Shown here piece by piece: positions 40,628 to 50,227 of a stretch of 64,000 nt of DNA. The notes beneath the pieces are model-generated. The model searched no databases and was not told where the DNA came from. It saw only the letters and a program-made list of their open reading frames with translations. This stretch comes from an uncultured Pelagibacteraceae bacterium (GTDB lineage Bacteria; Pseudomonadota; Alphaproteobacteria; Pelagibacterales; Pelagibacteraceae). Where the stretch lies: NCBI GenBank assembly GCA_902635545.1, contig CACPOL010000006.1:1-64000 (forward strand). The letters run 5' to 3'. The position numbers were made by a program, and so were the translations under genes. Each line of letters begins with the position of its first letter. Positions within the stretch are counted from its first letter, which is position 1.

Positions 40628-40832
40628 TAAAATGAACTATCTCGATTTGATCATTTTTTTTCAATATAATTTTTTTCAATTTATTTTTATCTATAATTTC
40701 TCTATTTAGTTCGATTGCTACTTTTTTTAAGGGAATTTTCAATTTTTTTAAATATACAGACATAGTTAAATTATCATCTATTGTTGATATTTTACCATTT
40801 ACTTTAATTTTTATTTTTTTTATTTTTTTCAT
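40614..40832 (-). CDS. thiS: Sulfur carrier protein ThiS
   Basis: From internal [27 protein letters not shown]...[13 protein letters not shown]-terminal GG. The upstream start at 40940 would overlap aroQ. Confidence 0.9.
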   Translation of the reverse strand: MKKIKKIKIKVNGKISTIDDNLTMSVYLKKLKIPLKKVAIELNREIIDKNKLKKIILKKNDQIEIVHFIGGG

Positions 40833-40848
40833 ACTATATAAGTGCTGA

Positions 40849-41295
40849 ATGAGTAACAAAATTATAATTATTAATGGTCCTAATCTTAATCTATTAGGTG
40901 AAAGAGAACAATCACAATATGGCTCAATCACATTTGACAAATTAAAAAAAAATTGTTTATCTAAAGCAAAAGAATTAGATATAGATCTTGAATTTATTCA
41001 ATCAAATATTGAGGGCGAAATAGTGGATCATATTCAAGAGGCAAGAAATAAGTTTGACGGAATGATTATAAATGCAGCTGGTTTTACTCATACATCCGTG
41101 GCTATAAGAGATGCTCTAAGTCTTTTTAAAAAACCAATTATTGAAATTCATATATCTAATATTTATAAAAGAGAGAAATTTAGACAAAAATCTTTAATTA
41201 GTGACATTGCTACTGGTGGTATTTTTGGATTAGGAGATAATGGATATATTTTAGCCATAATTTCAATGCAAAAGATCTTAAAAAATGAAAATTAA
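40849..41295 (+). CDS. aroQ: 3-dehydroquinate dehydratase, type II
   Basis: IIINGPNLNLLGERE..YG, IINAAGFTHTSVAIRDAL, EIHISN. Confidence 0.96.
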   Translation: MSNKIIIINGPNLNLLGEREQSQYGSITFDKLKKNCLSKAKELDIDLEFIQSNIEGEIVDHIQEARNKFDGMIINAAGFTHTSVAIRDALSLFKKPIIEIHISNIYKREKFRQKSLISDIATGGIFGLGDNGYILAIISMQKILKNEN

Positions 41296-41710
41296 TAAAA
41301 ATATAATAAAAGAATTAACAGATTACCTAAACGAATTCAATTTAACTGAGATTGAATATACAGAAAAAGATACTAAGATAAAAGTTTCTAAATCAATTTC
41401 AACAACTCTAAGTAATCCATCCAATCAATCATCATCAGTTATTAAAACTAAAAATGAAATTAAAAATTCAACTGCTGGAATTGAAATAAAATCTCCTATC
41501 ATTGGTACTGCTTATCTTGCACCTGAACCAGGCGCAAAAAAATTTGTTGACTTAGGAAAGAAAATAAAAAAAGGCGATACGATAATGATTGTCGAAGCAA
41601 TGAAAACAATGAATCATGTTCCTTCAACTGCTGATGGTATAGTAAAAGAAATTTGTGTCGAAGATGGTCAACCGGTCGAGTTTGGCCAAACTCTTATAAT
41701 TATAAGTTAA
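41285..41710 (+). CDS. accB: Biotin carboxyl carrier protein of acetyl-CoA carboxylase
   Basis: EAMKTMN biotinylation motif, SPIIGTAYLAPEPGAK. Confidence 0.95.
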   Translation: MKINKNIIKELTDYLNEFNLTEIEYTEKDTKIKVSKSISTTLSNPSNQSSSVIKTKNEIKNSTAGIEIKSPIIGTAYLAPEPGAKKFVDLGKKIKKGDTIMIVEAMKTMNHVPSTADGIVKEICVEDGQPVEFGQTLIIIS

Positions 41711-43047
41711 TGTTTAAAAAAATTTTAATTGCTAATCGTGGAGAAATTGCTGTAAGAATTATTAGAGCATGTAAAGAATGGGGCATTGAAACTGTTGCTG
41801 TGCATTCAGATGTTGATAGAGAAAGTATGCATGTAAGACTTGCAGATGAAAGTGTTTGCATAGGATCTCATCAACCATCAAATAGTTATTTAAATATACC
41901 GGCTTTAATGTCTGCTATTGAATTGACTAAAGCAGAAGCTATCCATCCTGGCTATGGATTTTTATCTGAAAATTTTAATTTTGCAAAAATCTTGGAAGAA
42001 AATAAAATTAAATTTATAGGTCCATCTTCAGAATTAATAAAAAAAATGGGAGATAAAATTCAAGCAAAAAAAATCGCCAAAGAGCATGGATTACCAGTAA
42101 TTGAGGGATCAGATGGAGGAGTTAGAAATATTGAGGAAGCAAAAATTCTTTGTAAAAAAATAGGTTTTCCGATTTTGATAAAAGCCTCTGGTGGAGGTGG
42201 AGGAAAAGGAATGAAAATTGTGAATAAAGAAGAAGACTTTGAAAATTCTTTCCTTACAGCAAAGTCTGAGGCAAAAAAATATTTTGGAAATGACGAAGTA
42301 TATATTGAAAAATTTTTTCAAAATCCCAGACATATAGAGGTGCAAGTATTGTCTGGAAAAAATAGAACTGTTCATCTTCACGAAAGAGATTGCTCTGTTC
42401 AAAGAAGGCACCAAAAATTAATAGAGGAAACTCCAAGCCCAGTTCTTAGTGATGAAATAAGAAAAGATCTTTTTGAAAAAACCGTGAATATGGTAAGTAA
42501 AATTAAATATGAGGGAGCTGGTACAGTAGAATTTATTTATCAAGATGGAAAATTTTATTTTTTAGAGATGAATACACGCGTTCAAGTGGAACATCCAGTT
42601 ACAGAAATGGTTACGGGCATAGACATTATTAAAGAACAAATTTGGATAGCCTTTACAGGAGAAACGGCACTCAAACAAAGTGATATAAATCCTAGAGGTC
42701 ATGCAATTGAGTGTAGAATTAATGCAGAAGATCCAAGCAAAAATTTTCAACCTTCTCCAGGAACAATTGGTATGTGTCATCAACCCTCTGGTTTTCGTAC
42801 AAGGGTAGATGGATCAATTTTCCAAGGTTATAAGGTTACGCCTTATTATGATAGTATGATTTGTAAGGTAATAACTCAGGGGAGGAATAGAAAGGAAGCA
42901 ATTCAAAGAATGAATCGTTCCTTAGATGAGTTCGTAATTGATGGTATAATTACAACAATCCCTCTTCATAAAAAATTATTAAGTCATGAAAAATTTATTA
43001 AATCAGATTTCAATGTTAGCTGGTTAGATAATGAAAAAATAATCTAA
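41710..43047 (+). CDS. accC: Acetyl-CoA carboxylase biotin carboxylase subunit
   Basis: MFKKILIANRGEIAVRIIRACKE start at 41710 (TAATG overlap), GGGGKGMKIV, EMNTRVQVEHPVTE. Track start 41653 is an extension. Confidence 0.96.
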   Translation: MFKKILIANRGEIAVRIIRACKEWGIETVAVHSDVDRESMHVRLADESVCIGSHQPSNSYLNIPALMSAIELTKAEAIHPGYGFLSENFNFAKILEENKIKFIGPSSELIKKMGDKIQAKKIAKEHGLPVIEGSDGGVRNIEEAKILCKKIGFPILIKASGGGGGKGMKIVNKEEDFENSFLTAKSEAKKYFGNDEVYIEKFFQNPRHIEVQVLSGKNRTVHLHERDCSVQRRHQKLIEETPSPVLSDEIRKDLFEKTVNMVSKIKYEGAGTVEFIYQDGKFYFLEMNTRVQVEHPVTEMVTGIDIIKEQIWIAFTGETALKQSDINPRGHAIECRINAEDPSKNFQPSPGTIGMCHQPSGFRTRVDGSIFQGYKVTPYYDSMICKVITQGRNRKEAIQRMNRSLDEFVIDGIITTIPLHKKLLSHEKFIKSDFNVSWLDNEKII

Positions 43048-43457
43048 TAACATTTACTTAACCATATATCGTATACAGGATGGTCAAAAGGATTAATTGT
43101 AGGACTAGAGGAAAAGGTCCATCCATTAAAAACAAAAACTTCGTCGTTCTTATTATTTGTTAAATCTTTTACTTGTAAATAAGCAGTAATTTCAGGGTTA
43201 TCATCAAATTCAGAATTTTTACATTTAATACTTTTTATCATCAGATCTTTATATTTCTTTTCTTCTCCAATTTTTAATTTTAATAAAGTATTTTTTGAAC
43301 TTATTTTATCTAAAACTTTTATTTCAATAAATTCACCAATTAAAGTTTGTTTTTTTTCTTGAGCCATTAAATTCTGTGGGGAAAAAAAAACTAATAAACT
43401 TACAAAAATTATAGAAAAATTAACTTTTCCAACTTTTATATTTTTTTTTAATTTCAT
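43044..43457 (-). CDS. DUF2155-family exported protein
   Basis: Signal-like KVNFSIIFVSLLVFFSPQNLMAQ; VFNGWTFSSSPTINPFDHPVYDIWL typical of DUF2155. Start revised from 43622. Confidence 0.8.
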   Translation of the reverse strand: MKLKKNIKVGKVNFSIIFVSLLVFFSPQNLMAQEKKQTLIGEFIEIKVLDKISSKNTLLKLKIGEEKKYKDLMIKSIKCKNSEFDDNPEITAYLQVKDLTNNKNDEVFVFNGWTFSSSPTINPFDHPVYDIWLSKCY

Positions 43458-43776
43458 TATTATTTTTTGGATGATAGGCATTTTCTGTGCCTGTTTGATT
43501 TGGTATATGAGGTTTTTGCCATTCATACTTTTTAAAATCATGACTATTTTCAATTTTATTTTTTGTAAAATGCATCCATGAATACCATTCAACTGGTATT
43601 TTCGATGCGTCAATTTCATCATTATAAATCACCCATCTTTTTCCTTTTTTACTTTCATAATATTTATTACCAAAATTATCTTTTCCAACATATTTTCCAA
43701 AAAAAATAGTTTTTAATTTTGTTCCAATTGTTTCTTGATTCCACCAGACAAAAATTTTTTTTATAAATGTCAACAT
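43420..43776 (-). CDS. NADH:ubiquinone oxidoreductase accessory subunit NDUFA12-like
   Basis: GKYVGKDNFGNKYYESKKGKRWVIYN, VEWYSWMHFT, WQKPHIPNQTGTENAYHP. Confidence 0.9.
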   Translation of the reverse strand: MLTFIKKIFVWWNQETIGTKLKTIFFGKYVGKDNFGNKYYESKKGKRWVIYNDEIDASKIPVEWYSWMHFTKNKIENSHDFKKYEWQKPHIPNQTGTENAYHPKNNNEIKKKYKSWKS

Positions 43777-43891
43777 ATAAATTTAATATTTCTTCACCTC
43801 AAAATTGTATAAATTAAATTAGACTAAAATTTGATTTTGTATATAAATAAATTAAAGAAAGATTCAAAATAAATTTTAAATTATATAAAAA

Positions 43892-44713
43892 ATGGCTAAA
43901 TACTTAGTAGAAACTTATTATACTTGTACCTTTAAAGTGAATCACTATTTAGATGACATTAATGAAAATGAGTTAAAAAATTTAGAGAAAAGAGATGATG
44001 GAAAATTTGAAATCTTGGATGTTAAATTGGATAATAGAAAAACAAAAAGTCTTGATCCAAAAAACAATAAAATTATAGAAAGTAATAAAATAGATATTTT
44101 AAAAGAAAAAAATACCACCAAGATTGTTTCTAAAGAAAATAATAATTTTGTAAAAAAAATTAATGATGGAATAGGCAAAAGATTCAGTATGCCAGATAGA
44201 AGAAAAGGATATATTCAAAAGGCGACTATTGGAGATCATAAAGTTTATTTACATACTGGAGAGTACGAAGATGGTAAAATTGGTGAAATATTTATTGATA
44301 CAAGTAAAGAAGGTGAGCTTGTTAAAGCATTAATGAATAATTTTGCTATCGCAGTTTCCTTAGGTCTTCAATATGGTGTTCCTTTAGATGAATTTATTAG
44401 CGCATACGTTGGCACAAAATTTGAACCATCAGGAAAAGTTCATGGAAATGATAGAATATTAAGTGCAACATCGATATTAGATTATATTTTTAGAGAACTA
44501 GCAATATCATATCAGAATAGGGAAGATTTAGCACATACTCCTTCTATTGGTGGAAATGACAGCCCCTACTCTGAGGAAAACGAAAATGAAGGGCAAAATC
44601 AACTATTAAAAATAGTGAAAGATATTACAAGCAAAGGGTTTGTGAGAAATAATTATAAAAAAAATCTAGTAGATCTTTCTGATATAAAAATAAGTCTTAA
44701 AGGAAAAAAATAA
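43892..44713 (+). CDS. Stand-alone NrdJ C-terminal (TSCPD-type, NrdJb-like) protein
   Basis: [42 protein letters not shown]...[25 protein letters not shown] resembles the C-terminal region of B12-dependent RNR; no catalytic barrel. Confidence 0.75.
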   Translation: MAKYLVETYYTCTFKVNHYLDDINENELKNLEKRDDGKFEILDVKLDNRKTKSLDPKNNKIIESNKIDILKEKNTTKIVSKENNNFVKKINDGIGKRFSMPDRRKGYIQKATIGDHKVYLHTGEYEDGKIGEIFIDTSKEGELVKALMNNFAIAVSLGLQYGVPLDEFISAYVGTKFEPSGKVHGNDRILSATSILDYIFRELAISYQNREDLAHTPSIGGNDSPYSEENENEGQNQLLKIVKDITSKGFVRNNYKKNLVDLSDIKISLKGKK

Positions 44714-44714
44714 A

Positions 44715-46499
44715 CTATTTTTTATTTTTTATTAGTAGGTTAAGTTCTTTTAATTGATCTTCTTTTACCTCAGATGGAGCATTCATCATTAAATCTTCTG
44801 CATTTTGATTCATAGGAAACATCGTAACTTCTCTTATATTTTTTTCATTAGCTAATAGCATTATTATTCTATCTAAACCTGGAGCAATACCTCCATGAGG
44901 TGGTGCTCCATAACTTAGTGCATTAATCATTCCACTAAAGTTTTTGTCCACTTCTTCTTTTTTATAACCAGCTATTGAGAATAATTGGTACATTAATTTT
45001 GGGATATGATTTCTTATTGCCCCAGAAGATAACTCTATACCGTTGCAAACAATATCGTATTGATATGCTTTAATATTTAAAGGTTCATCAAAATTTAATT
45101 TTCCAATTTCACCCTGTGGCATTGAAAAAGGGTTGTGGCTAAATTTTATTTTGTTATTATTTTCATCTTTTTCAAACATTGGGTAATCAACTATCCAACA
45201 AAATGCAAAAGTATTTTCGTCTATTAAATCAAGATCTTTAGCAATTTTATCTCTAGCAAGCGCACAAATTTTTTCAACTTCTTTAATTTTTCCACATGCT
45301 AAAAATAAACTATCTCCAACCTCTGCCTTTGTAATTTGCATTATTTCTTCTAAAGCAGAATTGCTAAAAAATTTGCCTATTGGACCTTTCGCATTAAATT
45401 CTTTATTTTTTTCAATTGTGAAATAAGCTAATCCAGATGCACCCTCATCTTTAGCCCATCTATCAATATTATCAAAAAAACTCCTTGGTTTATCTTTTGT
45501 ATTTTTTGTAACTATACATTTTACTCTTGAGCCATTTTTTACTAATTTTTTGAACATATCAAAAGAAACATCATCTCTGGTAAACACACTGGTGATATCA
45601 CGCACTATTAAAGGGTTTCTTAAATCTGGCTTATCAGATCCATATTTTGATAAAGAATCTTCATATGAAATTCTTGGAAATTCTTCTTTGATAATTTTTT
45701 TTTTAGAAAATTTCTTAAACAAATTTACCATTAATTTTTCAACAACTTTAAAAACATCCTCTTGTTCAACAAATGACATTTCTAAATCTAACTGATAAAA
45801 TTCTCCTGGACTTCTATCTGCTCTAGCATCTTCATCTCTAAAACATGGTGCGATTTGAAAATATTTATCAAAACCTGAAACCATAATGAGTTGTTTAAAT
45901 TGTTGAGGAGCTTGAGGTAATGCGTAAAATTTTCCAGGATTTAATCTACTAGGAACTAGAAAATCTCTTGCTCCCTCTGGACTTGACGATGTTAAAATTG
46001 GTGTTTGAAATTCTAAAAAACCTAATTTTATCATTTCATTTCTTATAAATGATATTACCTTAGATCTTAAAATTATATTTTCATGAATTTTTTTTCTTCT
46101 TAAATCGAGATATCTATATTTAAGTCTAATTTCTTCAGAATATTCTTGATCACTAAAAATTGGCATTGGCAACTCTTTACAAGATCCTAAAACTTCAAAT
46201 TTATCTATATTGATTTCTATTTCACCTGTTGTGATATCCGGGTTTATTGTTTCTTTACTTCTTTCAATAACTTTTCCATTTACCTTAATAACTGTCTCTA
46301 ACTGAGTTTTTTCTAATTCTTTAAAATGTAAATTTGCTTTATCAATTACGATTTGAGTTATTCCATAATTGTCTCTAAGGTCTATAAACAATAGATTTCC
46401 ATGATCTCTTTTTTTATTTATCCAGCCAGATAATATAACTTTTTCTCCAACATTATTTTTTCTAAGATCATTACAAGTATGGGTTCTATATTTATTCAA
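44715..46499 (-). CDS. aspS: Aspartyl-tRNA synthetase
   Basis: MNKYRTHTCNDLRKNNVGEKVILSGWI, FRDEDARADRSPGEFYQLDLEMSF, GLDRIIMLL. Confidence 0.97.
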   Translation of the reverse strand: MNKYRTHTCNDLRKNNVGEKVILSGWINKKRDHGNLLFIDLRDNYGITQIVIDKANLHFKELEKTQLETVIKVNGKVIERSKETINPDITTGEIEINIDKFEVLGSCKELPMPIFSDQEYSEEIRLKYRYLDLRRKKIHENIILRSKVISFIRNEMIKLGFLEFQTPILTSSSPEGARDFLVPSRLNPGKFYALPQAPQQFKQLIMVSGFDKYFQIAPCFRDEDARADRSPGEFYQLDLEMSFVEQEDVFKVVEKLMVNLFKKFSKKKIIKEEFPRISYEDSLSKYGSDKPDLRNPLIVRDITSVFTRDDVSFDMFKKLVKNGSRVKCIVTKNTKDKPRSFFDNIDRWAKDEGASGLAYFTIEKNKEFNAKGPIGKFFSNSALEEIMQITKAEVGDSLFLACGKIKEVEKICALARDKIAKDLDLIDENTFAFCWIVDYPMFEKDENNNKIKFSHNPFSMPQGEIGKLNFDEPLNIKAYQYDIVCNGIELSSGAIRNHIPKLMYQLFSIAGYKKEEVDKNFSGMINALSYGAPPHGGIAPGLDRIIMLLANEKNIREVTMFPMNQNAEDLMMNAPSEVKEDQLKELNLLIKNKK

Positions 46500-46500
46500 T

Positions 46501-47163
46501 TTATCCCTCTAAAGCTTCTTTAATAATTTTAAAATCAATAGATTTTTTTTTTTTTAAACTAATTTTGTCAATTTTATATATGAATTCTGATATTTTGTCA
46601 TACGATCTATCAATTCGTTTAATTATATAGTCTATTAATTTTTTCTCTATTAAAATTTGACGGTCAGATAAATTTTTTAATATTAAAGCAAACATTAATT
46701 CATCATCGGGTTTGTTAATACTCAATAAAAGACAGTTCTTAGATCTAGACCTAAGATCTTCTAAATTAAATTTGATATCTACTATTGGCTTTAAAGATGT
46801 AATTATCAAAAATTTATCATCCTGTTCTGCAATATTGAAAAGTGTATACAATAAATTTTCATTTATTTTATTATCGAGATTCTCAAGCACCACGTTTTGG
46901 TGAAATCTTATTTTTTTTAGGTTATCATTATTTAATTTATCATTTTCAAATTTAATACCTTTATGTTTCTTTAAAAAGATATTAATCAAATGACTTTTTC
47001 CAGAATATCTTTCTCCTGAAATATTTAAAAAGTTTTTTTCCCATTTTGGCCATTGCTTTATCATTTCAAAAATATGTTTATTGCTTTTGCTTACATAAAA
47101 ATCATCATCTTTAAAATTTTGCTCATAATCAAATTCTAATAATAATTGATTATAATTTTTCAT
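46501..47163 (-). CDS. DnaA-like Hda/HdaA-type ATPase
   Basis: Short AAA protein; WPKWEKNFLNISGERYSGKSHLINIFLKK, LRSRSKNCLLLSINKPDDELM. Confidence 0.8.
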   Translation of the reverse strand: MKNYNQLLLEFDYEQNFKDDDFYVSKSNKHIFEMIKQWPKWEKNFLNISGERYSGKSHLINIFLKKHKGIKFENDKLNNDNLKKIRFHQNVVLENLDNKINENLLYTLFNIAEQDDKFLIITSLKPIVDIKFNLEDLRSRSKNCLLLSINKPDDELMFALILKNLSDRQILIEKKLIDYIIKRIDRSYDKISEFIYKIDKISLKKKKSIDFKIIKEALEG

Positions 47164-48230
47164 TTAAGTACCCAAACATTGTTTTCTGTAATGAGTTCAA
47201 AATTTGCTTTTTTCATATCATCTAAAAAACCAATTGGCGAGCCATTGTAAATAATTCTATAAAAAGAATTTCTATTATTAAACTTTATTATAAAAAAATC
47301 TGAAACTAAATCTAAATCATTTAAGGTATTTTCAAATTCCTCAATCTTCTTATATTTGTTTGATTTGACTGAAATTGTTAAAGGTAATTTTATTGAAGTA
47401 TTTATCTCATTAGATTTTTTCCAAAAATCTTCATAAATTTTTTTAAGTTCTTTTATCACACTTTGAAAATCTTTTTCATCATCTATGTTAATTTCTGAAA
47501 AAATTTTATTATTTAACTTAAGTGAATTTTTTAAGTTAATTTTTGAAAGAACTCTGAGTTCATTTTTTTTTTTGAAAATTATTGTTACTATATAATCCTC
47601 TAAATCGTATTTTTCAATTAATTCCTTGAAATCATACTTTTCAATATTATTAAAATTTTTTTGTATAAACTTTAAATCATCTATATCTTCACTTGGTAAT
47701 AAATACTTTAATAAATGATAATTTTCATTAAGGTCATTCCATTTTTGATAAAAAATGTTTTTAGAAAATAAAAAAATATTATTTGATTCTAAATCAATTA
47801 TAAGTGGAATTAAAAGTAAATTATTTTTTATTGGAACAGAGGGAAATATATTTTTTTTTTCCAAAAATAAGAGTGTGTTTTTTTTGTTAAATACTACATC
47901 TAAATTTGCATAATATTTATCATCAATAAATTTTTCATTACTTATAGTAAATGAATCAACCATTCCTTTAATTTCATTTAATGGTGTATTCTTAATTTTT
48001 TTTTTATCACTTGAAGTTGTAATCATAGAAAGTAAATTTAAAAATGCTAATCTAAATCCCTTATCAACAACTTTATTTTTACTAAAATTAAGATCAAAAG
48101 ATTGTGAAATTTCAATATCATTTACCTTAAAAGTTTTGGCATTTAAGAAAGTTGTGGAAAAGAAAGTTAAAATTATGATAACTGTGATAAAAAAAATATA
48201 TAATCTTCTAAATTTTATTTTAATTTGCAT
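47160..48230 (-). CDS. DUF2066-family-like exported protein
   Basis: Position 5' of hda and opposite purM, as in other alphaproteobacteria; N-terminal signal-anchor. Confidence 0.55.
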   Translation of the reverse strand: MQIKIKFRRLYIFFITVIIILTFFSTTFLNAKTFKVNDIEISQSFDLNFSKNKVVDKGFRLAFLNLLSMITTSSDKKKIKNTPLNEIKGMVDSFTISNEKFIDDKYYANLDVVFNKKNTLLFLEKKNIFPSVPIKNNLLLIPLIIDLESNNIFLFSKNIFYQKWNDLNENYHLLKYLLPSEDIDDLKFIQKNFNNIEKYDFKELIEKYDLEDYIVTIIFKKKNELRVLSKINLKNSLKLNNKIFSEINIDDEKDFQSVIKELKKIYEDFWKKSNEINTSIKLPLTISVKSNKYKKIEEFENTLNDLDLVSDFFIIKFNNRNSFYRIIYNGSPIGFLDDMKKANFELITENNVWVLK

Positions 48231-48241
48231 AATTTATAGTA

Positions 48242-49270
48242 ATGAAAAAACGTAAATTTACCTATGAAAAAAGTGGTGTAAACATAGATCAAGCTGATAA
48301 ATTTGTTAATTACATTTCATCTATTGCATCAAAGAATAAAGGCAAAAAAAAGTTGAATAATATAGGGGGATTTGGATCTATTTCTAATATACCTCGAATC
48401 TATCAAAATCCTAAAATTGTAGCTTGCACCGATGGAGTTGGAACAAAGATTGAAATAGCTAATGAGCTAAATAAATATGATACTATTGGCATAGACTTAG
48501 TCGCAATGAGTGTAAATGATTTAATTGTTCAAGGAGCTAAACCATTAATTTTTTTAGATTATATATCGATTAATAAAATTAATTTAAACAAACTTAAATC
48601 AATAATAAAAGGAATCATTAAAGGTTGTAAAATCTCTGGATGTGAACTTGTTGGTGGTGAAACAGCTGAAATGCCAGGAACTTATGAAAAAGGTAAATTA
48701 GATATTGCTGGCTTTGCTGTTGGCATTGTTGATGAGAAAAAAATTTTAAAAAAAAATAAAATTAAAAAAAATGATTTAATACTTGGCGTACCATCAAATG
48801 GACTACATTCAAACGGATTTTCCCTAGTAAGGTATTTGTTAAAAAATAAAAAAATTAATATCAAAAAAAATAAATTTCTTAAAAAAGAATTACTCAAGCC
48901 AACAAAAATTTACGTAAAAGAAATTTTAAGCTTAATCAATAAAAATCTAATAAAAGGTTGTGCTAATATAACAGGTGGAGGTATCGGTGATAATATCAAA
49001 AGAATAATGCCTGATAACTTAGTTGCTGATATAAATTTAAAAAAGATTAAAACTCAAAAAATTTTTAGTTGGCTTAAAAATAATAATATTAGTGATAAGG
49101 AAATGTTAAAAACTTTTAACTGTGGTATTGGTTTTTGTCTTATTGTAGATCGAAAAAATGTAAAAAATGTAAAAAAAATTTTTAAAAAAAAATACAAACC
49201 ATATGAAATTGGTAATATCATTAAGGGGAAAAAAAAATTAAAAGTTAGTGAAAAAATTAGTTGGATCTAA
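48242..49270 (+). CDS. purM: Phosphoribosylformylglycinamidine cyclo-ligase
   Basis: ACTDGVGTKIEIA, CELVGGETAEMPG, GVPSNGLHSNGFSLVR, NITGGGIGDN. Confidence 0.97.
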   Translation: MKKRKFTYEKSGVNIDQADKFVNYISSIASKNKGKKKLNNIGGFGSISNIPRIYQNPKIVACTDGVGTKIEIANELNKYDTIGIDLVAMSVNDLIVQGAKPLIFLDYISINKINLNKLKSIIKGIIKGCKISGCELVGGETAEMPGTYEKGKLDIAGFAVGIVDEKKILKKNKIKKNDLILGVPSNGLHSNGFSLVRYLLKNKKINIKKNKFLKKELLKPTKIYVKEILSLINKNLIKGCANITGGGIGDNIKRIMPDNLVADINLKKIKTQKIFSWLKNNNISDKEMLKTFNCGIGFCLIVDRKNVKNVKKIFKKKYKPYEIGNIIKGKKKLKVSEKISWI

Positions 49271-49820
49271 ATTAAAAACAGCAATTTTTATTTCTGGAAA
49301 AGGAAGTAATTTAAAAAATCTTATTTATTTTTCACTATCAAAAAAATCCCCTATATCAATTAATCTAATTATATCTAATACTTCAAAAGCTAAAGGATTA
49401 ATATACGGAAAAAGATTTAAAATAATAAGAAAAATTTATAATTTTGATAATAAAAAAAATGAACATAAAATTCTTTCTTTATTGAATAAAAAAGGAATAA
49501 ATTTAATTTGCCTTGCAGGTTTTATGAAAATTTTATCTAAAAATTTTATAAAAAAGTTTAAAGGAAAAATAATAAATATTCATCCTTCTCTCCTTCCAAA
49601 ATATAAAGGTTTAAATACACATAAAAGAGCTATTATTAACCAAGAAAAATTTGCTGGATGCACTGTCCATTATGTTTCTCCTAAACTCGATTCTGGAAAA
49701 ATAATTTTACAAAAAAAAATCAAAATTTTAAAGAAAGAGAACAGCAGCTCACTTGCAAAAAGAGTTCTTAAAGAAGAACATAAATTGTATCCCAAAGCAA
49801 TATTGAAAATTTTAAACTAA
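49248..49820 (+). CDS. purN: Phosphoribosylglycinamide formyltransferase
   Basis: AIFISGKGSNLKNL, LAGFMKIL, NIHPSLLPKYKG, GCTVHYV. Confidence 0.95.
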   Translation: MKKLVGSKLKTAIFISGKGSNLKNLIYFSLSKKSPISINLIISNTSKAKGLIYGKRFKIIRKIYNFDNKKNEHKILSLLNKKGINLICLAGFMKILSKNFIKKFKGKIINIHPSLLPKYKGLNTHKRAIINQEKFAGCTVHYVSPKLDSGKIILQKKIKILKKENSSSLAKRVLKEEHKLYPKAILKILN

Positions 49821-50227
49821 CTATTAAAAAAAAAATTAATCTCTAACTTGGCATTTTCCTTGCTGTCGGAGCCATGAATTGAGTTTTTATCGATAGAAAT
49901 TCCATATTTTTTTCTTATTGTTCCCTCTTTTGCTTCTTTTGGATTTGTCGCTCCCATTAATTCTCTATTTTCCAAAACAGCATTCTCTTTTTCTATTATC
50001 ATTACTACAATTGGTCCTGATGCCAAATAAGCACATAAATCGTTATAAAATGGTTTAGTTTCATGAACTTTATAAAATTTTTCGGCCTCACTTTTATCAA
50101 TTTGTATTTTTTTTTCTTTTAAAATATTAAAACCTTTGCTTTTAAAAAGTTCTTTAATTTCTTGATCTAAATTTCTTTCAACTGCGTCTGGTTTAATTAT
50201 AGATAAAGTTTGCTCTAGGTTACTCAT
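49817..50227 (-). CDS. ndk: Nucleoside diphosphate kinase
   Basis: EQTLSIIKPDAVERN, MGATNPKEAKEGTIRKKYG, NSIHGSDSKENA. Confidence 0.97.
   Translation of the reverse strand: MSNLEQTLSIIKPDAVERNLDQEIKELFKSKGFNILKEKKIQIDKSEAEKFYKVHETKPFYNDLCAYLASGPIVVMIIEKENAVLENRELMGATNPKEAKEGTIRKKYGISIDKNSIHGSDSKENAKLEINFFFNS

Noticed and set aside
40833-40940. N-terminal extension of the ThiS ORF in the track
   Set aside because: Would overlap aroQ start on the opposite strand; the ThiS fold begins at the internal ATG at 40832.
41653-41709. 19-aa N-terminal extension of accC
   Set aside because: Out-of-frame overlap with accB; conserved accC starts at 41710 in a TAATG junction.
42109-42783. Three minus ORFs (101, 60, 73 aa) inside accC
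   Set aside because: Shadow ORFs antisense to biotin carboxylase motifs.
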